A stretch of DNA of 64,000 nucleotides from Harmothoe impar (Eukaryota > Annelida > Polychaeta > Phyllodocida > Polynoidae). A program made the translations under genes and the position numbers. This document shows positions 55,621-64,000 of this stretch, one piece after another; the stretch's first letter is position 1; each line of letters opens with the position of its first letter. The notes beneath the pieces were generated by a model that worked only from the letters and a program-made list of their open reading frames with translations, was not told where the DNA came from and made no database searches. Location of the stretch: assembly GCA_947462335.1 (NCBI GenBank), contig OX381721.1:33964303-34028302 (forward strand), written 5' to 3'.

Positions 55621-56342
55621 CTGTAAGAATAGCTGCCGGACCTTGAATAAATGCCTCCCTTGATTAGGAGCTTAGGGTAGAAGGATGTGTAAATAAATAG
55701 CTGTCCGGGCACCTATATGCTACGATACGGTATGTTTAAGAGAGAATACCAGGCGCGTACAAGGAGGGGCAAATGATGCTTCATATGTTTATCTGGCCCT
55801 CATGGACAATAGATGTACAAGCAACTTCCCATTGACTATGCAGAGGCAACTGTTAAAGTAAAAAGTAAAATAGGTACGCCGGATATAAAATCTGTGAGGT
55901 GACAGAAATCCCACTCCTAGGCATTTACGGAAGTAAGGGCTCTTTAACCCATAAAAGGGTGAATTCAACCCAGCTGAATAGGGGGATCAAAGTTTAACCC
56001 CTTTAATGGGCGGACCTTAGAGGTTTGGCATGTCTATGTAAAAATCAACCGACACTCCAATCTTTTGTTAAAATAGGTCAAGTGTGTGTTCACAGCGTAT
56101 TTATAATCATAGGGTAACAGCAAATATGCAGATGCGGTAGTATTCACTAAGGGAAACAGTTGACTCCATATTCCGCCTTAGCAAGATGATCAGTGGACAG
56201 CGCCATTCTCACTAGCCCCATCCCTATTCTCACTACTCCCAGTCACCAGATCAAGCTAATCTCTTGGACGAGATTAGGGTGCAAGTACAGTTTTTTGACA
56301 TAATTGGTATATTGAATGAATAATCCTAGTGTCAATCGTTCA

Positions 56343-56408
56343 GATTGGGGGAGTGGTTAGGACATTAGACATGGATCCAATCTTGGGCACATTCGGATTC
56401 AAGCCAAG
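56343..56408 (+). ncRNA. tRNA-like remnant
   Basis: A-box-like GGGGAGTGGTTAGGACATTA and B-box-like GGATTCAAGCC at tRNA spacing. Degenerate, probably a SINE relic. Confidence 0.25.
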
Positions 56409-56647
56409 CTACATTTTTAAAACATTCATGATAGTTATTAACAATTATTTTTCTAAGATCAATTACACATGATAAATATCTATAGGGAAATCCAAGTAAT
56501 ATTGTATTGTTACCTTATTCATATTTCAATTGTAACTCTCAACATTCTCCACAAACTAATGGATGGTGGCTTTTTTCTTTGTGTTTATCGAGTTATTCCA
56601 GTTTAACTTAGATTTAAAACAGTATCTTATTTCTTTTAATATAATGG

Positions 56648-56956
56648 GGGGGCCTAAGCGGAAACGGATCTAGTATCAAAACTGGGGACAAGGTCAGTAG
56701 GTTACAGTGTGACATACATCCACTTTACTGAGTTAAGTTAAATCCTTTCTATTGCTAAATTTTCTTTTCTATCACCAGAGGGTATGCCTTTGTATCAAAA
56801 GTATTTGTTATTTTAAAAGGGATTTCACATAACCCAGTAAAGTGGATGTATGTCACACTGCCTATCTCTCCAGCACTGTGGCCTACTGACCCAGTCCTGA
56901 AATGCATATGGATGCAGGCAACTTTTAATACTAGATCCGTTTCCGCTTAGGTCCCC
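56648..56956. mobile_element. Foldback element 'GGGGCCTAAGCGGAAACGG'
   Basis: GGCCTAAGCGGAAACGGATC plus TAGTAT faces ATACTAGATCCGTTTCCGCT plus TAGG. Inner arms AGTGTGACATACATCCACTT / AAGTGGATGTATGTCACACT pair perfectly. Total about 309 bp, non-coding. Confidence 0.85.
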
Positions 56957-57182
56957 TATATGGCCAAGCAGGTAGGCTTACTACTAATAAAGTCTGTAAT
57001 ATACAATTCATTAGCGCATTGAGACGTATGTAGCACCATAAGATTCCTTTAGCTGTAGGTGAGAATATATGATGATAATGTGTGGGACCAACAATAATCA
57101 ATATACTTGTTAGTGGAATTAGTTTCTCCCACACCCACATGGGGGAGTCACTGAATAGCAAATGCACCATGAATCTGTCTAC

Positions 57183-57698
57183 CAGGTCTCAGGGAAGGAA
57201 ATGCTTCCCTTATATAGTTTAATATAGCATAACATGCAATAACAACTACCAGGACATTTACAACTTCTGAAAATTACCCTTGACCTAAAAGATACATCTT
57301 TCCCAGAAAAACAAATCCGACCAAAATTTTTCACTTTCCACTGAATATTTGAACAGTGGTCTGCAGTGCATTCTGCCTGAATTTGCACTGAATAAATTGC
57401 ATTTCCACTGATCCTAATATAGCCCCCTGCCCAAAAATGAAAACTCACTGAGAATGCCTTTCCTATTATTAGATTTAACTTGGTAGACATTCAGCAGTAT
57501 GTGTACGCGTTTTAATAAAATTGGCATCATTTCCAAATTAATCATTGACCATTCTGTGGGATTTCCCTCACTGAGACCTACCATGTATGGCTGTCCAGTA
57601 TAATTGGGGAGAGATCCACTGCACAGACTCCACCTACAGGGAAACCCGAGAACCATCATACTCATATTTTGAAAATGTCATGTCTCGGCGCAGCATGC
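57183..57698 (-). pseudogene. Candidate lectin-type receptor exons (FTP/F5-8C-like) with TM segment
   Basis: Weak, minus strand. From 57698: acceptor CTCAG then GMLRRDMTFSKYEYDGSRVS, resembling the start of a fucolectin (FTP) domain. From 57633: SLCSGSLPNYTGQ and GNPTEWSMINLEMMPI, resembling its NPWW-VDLG core. From 57426: GYIRISGNAIYS with two cysteines. 57183-57266: phase 1-1 exon VVNVLVVVIACYAILNYIR, a TM segment between acceptor TTTTCAG and donor G/GTAGAC. Frames shift between pieces and the gaps (22-29 nt) are too short for normal introns, so it may be a pseudogene. Domain calls are inference. Confidence 0.3.
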
Positions 57699-58250
57699 CT
57701 GAGAAAACCCCACCATGATCACATACTACCACATGTAGCAAGTAATAAATGTTACCGTACCATCGAATACTAATTTCTCTTTGTGCCAACGGTGACAGTA
57801 TGTTTGTAGGTAAAAATGATGATAGCATAACTATTAATTTGTAATAAGCCCAAAGTCCATGGTGGCAAGAACCTGCGTTAAAATGGCTTCGCGGCACTGC
57901 CGTGCCTTTTTCGCGCCTGTGTCGCTTAGGTCCACAATGTTACAGGGGTAAAATAGGTGCAGAAGGGCCATGAAACCCTTCAGACACAGGATCCTGCCGC
58001 CGTGGACTTTAGGCTGTAGTGAATATGTTAAGTTATTCTAGTACACTAGCCCATAACCTTCCCAGTATTTACTCACCTGCACCATACCATTGGTGGCACA
58101 AAGAACTATTAGCTCCTCTGGTTGTCAATGAGTTGACATATGGACAAGTGACTTCAGCTGACCTAGCCATAAAAGTGTTCCTGTTCAAGGCTCTTTGTTA
58201 AAGTTGAGAGGTATTGAGGACGGGAAGCGAGGACTTAGTGAAGGAAATGG

Positions 58251-58568
58251 TTATGGCTCTGTCTCACGAAATCAGGCCAAGTTGATAGTTTATGACCAGG
58301 TGCAATCTATAACTGGGTGCAATCTATGAACGGCTCCAATCCATGACCGGCTTGGAAAAAAACGCCTTATTTAGGGCACATTAAGATATAAATGATGGAA
58401 AATGGGTGTTTTAAGACTTTATATCACTCATTCTATTTCAATTTCTATCTACATCTACCCTGAATGAACTGTTTTCTTTCAAGCCAGTCATAGATTGCAC
58501 CCAGTCATAGATCGCACCCGGTCATAGACGTTCAACTTGGCCCAATTTCGTGAGACATAACCTTATAT
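58251..58568. mobile_element. 17-bp-subrepeat foldback element, copy 6
   Basis: TTATGGCTCTGTCTCACGAA plus ATCAGGCCAAGTTGA faces TCAACTTGGCCCAATTTCGT plus GAGACATAACC. Left units TCTATAACTGGGTGCAA; right units GTCATAGATCGCACCCG. The copy-specific CTATG/CATAG variant is in both arms. Confidence 0.85.
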
Positions 58569-58570
58569 AT

Positions 58571-58892
58571 AGATAAGGCCATAATTCACTTCCCCGTGAA
58601 ATAACCCATGGCGGTATTTCACGCCCCTATGATGTCATCAAAATGGCGCTTTGTTTACATTTGAATGGTGTAGATAAGTGGAGAAAAATATATTAAATAC
58701 AAATAGGGGGCGGCCTAGTTTTTAAATTTTAATTGAAAAATAAGTACAAAGAACAACTCTTTATGGCCTGTTGACTTGTTAAAAGTGGGGCCACATTTCA
58801 TTTGGCCTGCGCCTCATGATATATTGCACCACCTATAACTGGTAAAATAATCCAGTCAACAGACCAAAAATTTGTGAACCCTGGTCTATATA
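58571..58892. mobile_element. 'GTGAAATAACCCATGG' element, copy 1
   Basis: CCCCGTGAAATAACCCATGG, then TGACGTCA-like ATGATGTCATCAAAATGGCG, TTTGTTTACATTTGAA, and a right part ending CCAGTCAACAGACC. Same order in 61118-61500. Confidence 0.65.
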
Positions 58893-58979
58893 TTGCAACA
58901 TACTTACAGGGTTAACTAACCAAAATAAACAATGTTTACTTTCACTGCATGAAGTCTGCATTTAGGTAAATTAAATATG

Positions 58980-59109
58980 CTTAAAGGAACACTTTAAGCA
59001 TATTTGATTTCAGCAAATGTCACTTAAGCCCACTTATATGCCGTTATGACCTTTACGGGCCATTCACCTGGCATAACTGAACTTAAAGATGCTAAAGTGT
59101 TCCTTTAAG
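58980..59109. mobile_element. MITE 'TTAAAGGAACACTTTA', 130 bp
   Basis: GCTTAAAGGAACACTTTAAG at the left, CTAAAGTGTTCCTTTAAGGC at the right. The interior has TTAAGCCCAC and TAACTGAACTTAA. It lies 75 bp upstream of the plus-strand TM exon. Confidence 0.8.
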
Positions 59110-59183
59110 GCATCCTAAATTTGCTTAAGTGCCAACATTCATGCAGTTTTATTATACCAGGGTTTTGTATTATCATTGCGCAG

Positions 59184-59291
59184 AGTCGACAGTCATGTTT
59201 GACCATGACAGGACCTGGAGCCATGTGGGAGGAGCTTTCTCTGTTCTTACTGTCCTTCTTATCTCTGTATGCTTGTGCTACAGACAGAGGC
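59184..59291 (+). CDS. Transmembrane exon, plus-strand family member
   Basis: 108 nt, acceptor TTGCGCAG, donor AGGC/GTAAGC, phase 1-1. Reads STVMFDHDRTWSHVGGAF, then hydrophobic SVLTVLLISVCLCY and basic RQRR. The layout parallels the minus-strand TM exon (Gly-rich entry, hydrophobic core, inner Cys, basic edge). The phase fits the next exon at 59789. Ectodomain exons were not found upstream. Confidence 0.5.
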
Positions 59292-59788
59292 GTAAGCAAT
59301 ATATTTATCATCATTTCATTTCCTTTATGATGTGAGATTTTCAATTGTTTAGTTATGCCTCGTTGTTTATCTTAATCAAATATTTTCTAGTCGGCCCCGA
59401 CAGGTCATGATAGAGTAGCGCATAGTTTTTGACGGTAGTAAAACTCAGTGATAAGATATGTAGAATGCAATTGTCTGACATTTAAAGGGTTAAAAAATGT
59501 GAGTTAAGAAATATACAACAGAAAGACATACTTTTATCATGGTTTTATGTAGTTTCTTTTTTGCCACCAGGTGCCGTATTCGTAGACCCTTGCGTACTCC
59601 TTTAAGTGAAAATTAAATTATTTAGCAGTTTTCATTCGTGCTACCAGATGCCCTCTGACTAGGCCTACCTAGCCACCTCTCCCTGTGAAATGCTTCATTG
59701 GTTACCTAAGTGAGATCTATATATATATATACAAATTCAATGTTTGTTTATGATAAAGAGATCATCAATAGTTAGATATTATTTTTAG

Positions 59789-59959
59789 GAAAGTGCAGTG
59801 TACAAAACAATGACATAGCAGTAACGTGTACAAAACAATGACATAGCAGTAACTGCACAGAGCTATCCCATGGTGTGTGAAGATGGTGTATGGAAGCTGG
59901 AGTCTCTACCCAACCAGTCTGGTACCCCACATCCACTGCAGAATCTACATTATTACATG
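59789..59959 (+). pseudogene. Tail exon, plus-strand family member, broken by a 28-bp duplication
   Basis: Acceptor TTTTTAG, donor ATG/GTAAAT. The 28-bp block 59798-59825 is repeated exactly at 59826-59853. With both copies the frame reaches TGA. The flanks are in frame with each other only if one block is discounted. Reading on each side: KCSVQNNDIAVT and AQSYPMVCEDGVWKL, ESLPNQSG, HPLQNLHYYM. This matches the YPMVCENGG unit and the SHRYLESG-PPLQ region of the minus-strand paralogues. Likely an inactivated or alternatively assembled exon. Confidence 0.6.
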
Positions 59960-60011
59960 GTAAATATGGCAGCCCCATCGATTTAACCAAGGAAAGCTGT
60001 ATGTTATATAA

Positions 60012-60284
60012 GGGAGTGGTCATATTTTAACAACAGGAGGGGGGGAGGGGTTGGGATTTTTTCTTTTTTTTGTGGGGGGGGGGGGGGGCAAACAATTCGG
60101 ACCCCTTAAGGGGGGGGGGGAACTGAAAAATTGACACCTCTTTTTGTCTATCAATGTGAACTTGTCCTGGGTGGGTTGGGGACGGAAAGAAAAGATTTGA
60201 ACCCCTCTTACCAGGGGACAAAAAAGGTGGGCCCACTCCCACTAAAATACACTAACCCCTCTATTGTTAAAAATGACCACTCCT
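60012..60284. mobile_element. Harbinger-like MITE with G runs, copy 4
   Basis: GGGAGTGGTCATATTTTAAC plus AACAGG faces TTGTTAAAAATGACCACTCC. TSD is TAA on the left and TGA on the right (one substitution). Long G tracts at 60040-60050 and 60072-60120. Confidence 0.75.
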
Positions 60285-61117
60285 TGAACACAACTAAGAA
60301 CAGTGTAAATCTTCTTCTAAAAAGTGTATTAATCTCACATTGCTTCACTATATGATTATCAAAAGTTCACATAATTTTATGAACTGTGATTTATGCATTT
60401 GGAGGGTTTGAAGCTTTCGGAAAATATAAAGTTCACAATTTTCCCACAAAACCCCAACAGAACTACACAAGGACCCCACTCCCCCCGCCTAATGTGATTA
60501 CCCTTACTGAACCTTTGTATATTTATCAGTTTGGCATCCTGAATTCACTGGGGAAACAACAGTCAGAAGTTCCGCATCCTACGTCTCATGGACCCATCAT
60601 GTTTGTTTTAAATAATGTATATCCCATTCATGGTCAAAAAGTGCTCCTTATAAACGATTTTTCATGAGAATCGCTCCTTCTAAAAGGGGTTTTTAACTAT
60701 AGAAATGTATGGGGAAAGAAAGTGGCAGAGCAAAAGTGCTCCTTGTAACCGTCTGCTCCTTATATCCGTCCTCCTTATAACGAGATTCTACTGTATGTCC
60801 GCGAAAAGTCTAAATTTCGCTATATGTTTTGGCACCTCAGCAAGAAAAATAAAAAATAAACAAAAAACGCCCTTATCATATTTTCAGTATCCGGTAATGA
60901 GAAAGCAGTTTTTTTGATTGGCATTAACTCCTGAAACACCGTATGCAGGGTACAATAATGACTGATGCATGTATGAATCGACTTTTTGTTCTATAGAGCT
61001 AAATACTACTTTACGTAAAGAAGCAAGAACAGTCGGGATCTAAGGCTTACAGCCTTACGTATATGATACAAGTGCAATACCATGCAGTAACAATGTAATA
61101 ATATGTATTATTTTTTA
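60285..61117. other. Non-coding; right end of a further TIR family
   Basis: CTCCTTATAACGAGATTCTA plus CTGTA (about 60770-60796) resembles a TIR terminus, with repeats of GTGCTCCTTATAA and GCTCCTT inward. The left end is not located. 60826-60930 resembles the TTTCTCATCAC family. The 93-codon frame at 60386-60667 has no support. Confidence 0.4.
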
Positions 61118-61500
61118 TGGAATACAGCAGTCCCATTGACTTAACCAAAGAGGTCCGTATTACACACCCCCTGTTAAATAACCCATGGCCGTATTACACG
61201 ACCCTGTGACGTCATCAAAACGGCAGTTTGTTTACATTTGAACGGCGCAGAAAAAAGCCATTTTAGCCTATTTAGGCTCCCCCCTACCATAATTTTGGTA
61301 TTTTGAATCGAAAAAGATAAAAAAATAAACACAAAGGTACACTTATTTAAGTCTATTGACTGGGTTATTTCACTTGTTGACCCTCGGGCCGTATTTCACT
61401 CGGCCTACGGCCTCGTGAAATACGGCCCGAGGTCAACTCGTGAAATAACCCAGTCAACAGACTGAAACTCGTGCACCTTTGTCTATGTAGTTATATCTGT
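61118..61500. mobile_element. 'GTGAAATAACCCATGG' element, copy 2, with 112-bp hairpin
   Basis: Contains TTAAATAACCCATGGCCGTA, TGTGACGTCATCAAAACGGC, TTTGTTTACATTTGAACGG, then a near-perfect hairpin at 61351-61462: GACTGGGTTATTTCAC, CTCGGGCCGTATTTCAC and their complements around GGCCTACGGCC. A related fragment lies near 13515-13575. Confidence 0.75.
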
Positions 61501-62533
61501 ACGTGAAATACAGTGAAGGAGCCTTATAGGTACTACTACTAGTTCTATAACTACTTTATGCCACTAGCTGTATACAGTATATACAAGAGGTGTGAAATGC
61601 TTTGTTCTCCATGCCCGCTGTGGTATAAAGAGTAAAAACATACTTTTCTACTTTTGAAAGCAGCCAGGTATTGTACTGTGAAGTACAGGTCTCTGTCATT
61701 AATTTAAGTATATCAATAGTGGGAGGAGATCACGTGATTAAAGTAGACAAGAACCAGTGTAAGGATAAGGGATTTTATTAAAGCACTAGCAAGTAGATAA
61801 TAATACAATAGCCTGATTTTACAGGGTTAAAAGGAAATAGAGTTTGGAAATAACTAAACAAAAAGTAAAGGAAACCTGGATACTTGAGCCTGACCCCGAA
61901 AGGTCAGATCCCATTTCTATTCATACATAAAACCTATCGACGACTAAAAGCTAGGTTAAGTGTTTATATAACTGCGGAGTAGAACTAAGACTGCGTAGCA
62001 AGGGCTGTCGGAGTTCTTCCAGGCATCCTTCTAGACACCCGCCAGGGTGAGTGACAGATGTCAATCAAATGTCACGGGTTCCGCCAACATCGGGACCGGG
62101 GCCTGGAAGTGACAGAAAAGAGTAATGGGATCAAGCGGGGGTCAATCCAGGGGTGGACACTAAGTCATATAAAAGCAAAACGGCATGCATGGGAAAGTTA
62201 GTGGATGCGCAATTTACAGAGCAGGGCTGTATCAGAGAGACTCATGCAGTAAAAAGCTAGGAGAGGACTAAGAGACTGGTGGACATCTGGACTAGTGAAC
62301 ATGTGGAAGTGGGTGCAGTCTACTACACTCACATGATAGTTTATCAGATTAGGATAAGTGTTGGATGACCTTAGCCCCACTGGGAAGCTCTGTTCCCCAG
62401 AGACTGTATACACACTGGAGGGAGTGGTATAGCTACCACCTCCCCTACCCTCACACCGCTGTAGTGACTGGAGGAGCTCCTGAACCCTGGAGTACGGCCT
62501 GTGGCTCTCTAGCCTAGGGCCATGTAAGTATAC
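61501..62533. other. Non-coding stretch
   Basis: No gene recognised. Frame 62198-62413 (minus) has no domain. Confidence 0.5.
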
Positions 62534-62760
62534 TACCGTAAAACCTCGCGTATAAGCCTAACTCTCGTATAAGCCGCACCCCGACTTTGGGCCGATCCTA
62601 TAAGCCGCACCATCGATCTGATTCTTGTGGCTTTTAGTACTGTACCATAGTTGCAAAAACTCGCGTATAAGCCGCACCCTGACCATGGGCCGATGCTATA
62701 AGCCGCATCGCCGATCTGACTCGCGTACTAGCCGCGGCTTATACGCGAGGTTTTACGGTA
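62534..62760. mobile_element. Dimeric MITE 'TACCGTAAAACCTCGCGTATA', copy 2
   Basis: TACCGTAAAACCTCGCGTAT plus AAGC faces GCTTATACGCGAGGTTTTAC plus GGTA. Two internal half-units, each with TATAAGCCGCACC and GGGCCGAT-CTATAAGCCGCA. Better preserved than copy 1. Confidence 0.9.
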
Positions 62761-62929
62761 CTGGTTACCAGTGAGGCCTCCGGTAGGAGTGACTCTAACT
62801 GTGTGACAAGTGATATGCCACTACTGTGTGTGTGATATGGTCCATTTGGTTTACTGCCTGCTTTGTGTGTGTGCTTGCTAATTGTCACCAGTAACCATTT
62901 GATCATTGCCATGTTTGATACAGTTGTAT

Positions 62930-63300
62930 AAAACTGATACAGTTGTCTAAAATTTGATACAGTGTTCTCTAAAATTGATACAGTTGTCTAAAACTGATAC
63001 AGTGTTCTCTAAATTTGATACAGTTGTATAAAACTGATACAGTTGTCTAAAACTGATACAGTGTTCTCTAAAATTGATACAGTTGTCTAAAACTGATACA
63101 GTGTTCTCTAAAATTGATACAGTTGTCTAGAACTGATACAGTGTTCTCTAAAATTGATACAGTTGTCTAAAACTGATACAGTGTTCTCTAAAATTGATAC
63201 AGTTGTATAAAACTGATACAGTTGTCTAAAACTGATACAGTTGTCTAAATTGATACAGTTGCCTAAAACTGATATACAGTTGTTTAAAATTGATACATGT
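62930..63300. repeat. GATACAG minisatellite
   Basis: About 20 copies of GATACAG at 18-21 bp spacing. Two alternating subunits, TGATACAGTTGTCTAAAAC and TGATACAGTGTTCTCTAAAA, give a higher-order unit of about 39-40 bp. Confidence 0.95.
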
Positions 63301-63540
63301 TACCTGAGTATTGATACTCGTGAGAAGAGTTGATACTTGTTCTTGATGATTGATGCTTGATACGTCGAGTTGGTACCAGTTGACTAAAAGTGATCCTAGA
63401 CCCGTGATGTTGATACCTGACCTTAAGTCGGGTAGTTGAATGATAATGATCTGGCCAGAGGCCTAATGTTGATCCATGAATCCTGGAGTTGATCTAAACT
63501 GTCAGAAGTGATACCCGCAGGTATACCCTGACTGTAGGGA
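63301..63540. repeat. Decayed edge of the GATACAG minisatellite
   Basis: TTGATACTCG, TTGATACTTG, TTGATGCTTGATAC, GTGATCCTAGACC, GTTGATACCTGACC, GTTGATCC, GTTGATCT and GTGATACCCG follow at similar spacing with rising divergence from the core. Confidence 0.7.
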
Positions 63541-64000
63541 GTACCTTTGACTCCCTAACCCCTATTCAAAACGCTCAGCTAAATTGTTATTGACCCTTTG
63601 CCGGTCACGGTTAACGAATGTAATCTGAGAAGTAATGTTAATCCTTAAGTTGAACCTAGAAGTAAATTGGATTTAATGACCCTACCAGGTCTTCCAAATT
63701 GTAGTCCCTAGTGACTACCCGGTCTGTTTAGACATGTGGATCTTCACAGTGGAATTATACGAGTTCTGTGTAATGCTTGTATTGATCGAGCTTCACGCCA
63801 ACAGATGAATATGAATGTTAAAGTATTGATCTATTACCATACGCATAAATACTGTCATTGTTTCCCTACAACTCACCTGTGATTCAGAAATAAACACCTT
63901 TTACCTGTATATCTCTCTCATGTCTATGTTGGAGTATTAATGAGCTAGGTATTCCATCATATAAGCGAGTTCTACCATTCTGGACTTATATAGTTACCCC
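63541..64000. other. Non-coding stretch to the window edge
   Basis: No repeat or gene recognised on either strand. Confidence 0.5.

Noticed and set aside
57634..57897. 87-codon minus frame as a complete gene
   Set aside because: Ends exactly at a splice-acceptor-like site. Only its last 20 or so residues resemble a domain, so it is treated as part of the weak exon cluster.
58019..58201. 60-codon plus frame upstream of the plus-strand TM exon
   Set aside because: No signal peptide, domain or donor site, so not accepted as an ectodomain exon.
62930..63300. CRISPR array
   Set aside because: No unique spacers: the whole unit is repeated, and the DNA is eukaryotic. It is a minisatellite.

Overview
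Eukaryotic, animal nuclear DNA from a repeat-dense invertebrate genome. There are no operons or compact gene runs. Almost all long sense frames belong either to retroelements or to isolated exons with canonical GT-AG borders, and most of the sequence is miniature inverted-repeat elements, foldback palindromes, microsatellites and minisatellites. Intronless peptide-receptor-like GPCRs, Ty3/gypsy and CR1/Jockey-like elements and this density of short TIR elements would fit a marine invertebrate such as a lancelet, hemichordate or echinoderm. The species is an inference I cannot settle from the window.

Layout. 1-26.2 kb: no convincing host gene. It is a mosaic of TIR elements (some nested), hairpins, an ATGTCGC-type repeat, a CTGTAAA palindromic array, composite palindromic modules repeated at 14.9-15.7 and 24.4-25.2 kb, and a 1.7 kb TIR element (19.56-21.26 kb) carrying seven copies of a 19-bp motif in both orientations. 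26.59-27.64 kb (minus): one intact single-exon class-A GPCR. 29.69-34.78 kb (minus): a complete Ty3/gypsy LTR retrotransposon with 137-bp LTRs, a perfect 5-bp target-site duplication, PBS and PPT. Its pol frame is broken by three in-frame TAA codons and one frameshift. 38.1-39.4 kb (minus): a decayed non-LTR retrotransposon.

34.9-60 kb holds a small, locally duplicated family of putative single-pass membrane proteins. Two diverged collinear blocks (about 34.9-42.6 kb and 46.3-55.3 kb) share a minus-strand exon for a proline-rich cytoplasmic tail. In the second block this region has grown into a tandem set of cassette exons (50418-50684, 51669-51848, 52754-53020). All three are phase-1 symmetric, they lie between a transmembrane exon (53435-53547) and the terminal tail exon (49849-50201), and foldback DNA elements separate them. 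A plus-strand relative (TM exon 59184-59291, tail exon 59789-59959) carries a 28-bp internal duplication that breaks its frame. Weaker candidate receptor exons occur at 42.7, 55.6 and 57.2-57.7 kb.

60-64 kb: MITEs, a near-perfect 112-bp hairpin and a minisatellite built on GATACAG whose right edge decays gradually.

The most interesting structures are the cassette-exon array, the foldback family whose 17-bp subrepeats vary between elements but match between the two arms of the same element, and the seven-motif TIR element.
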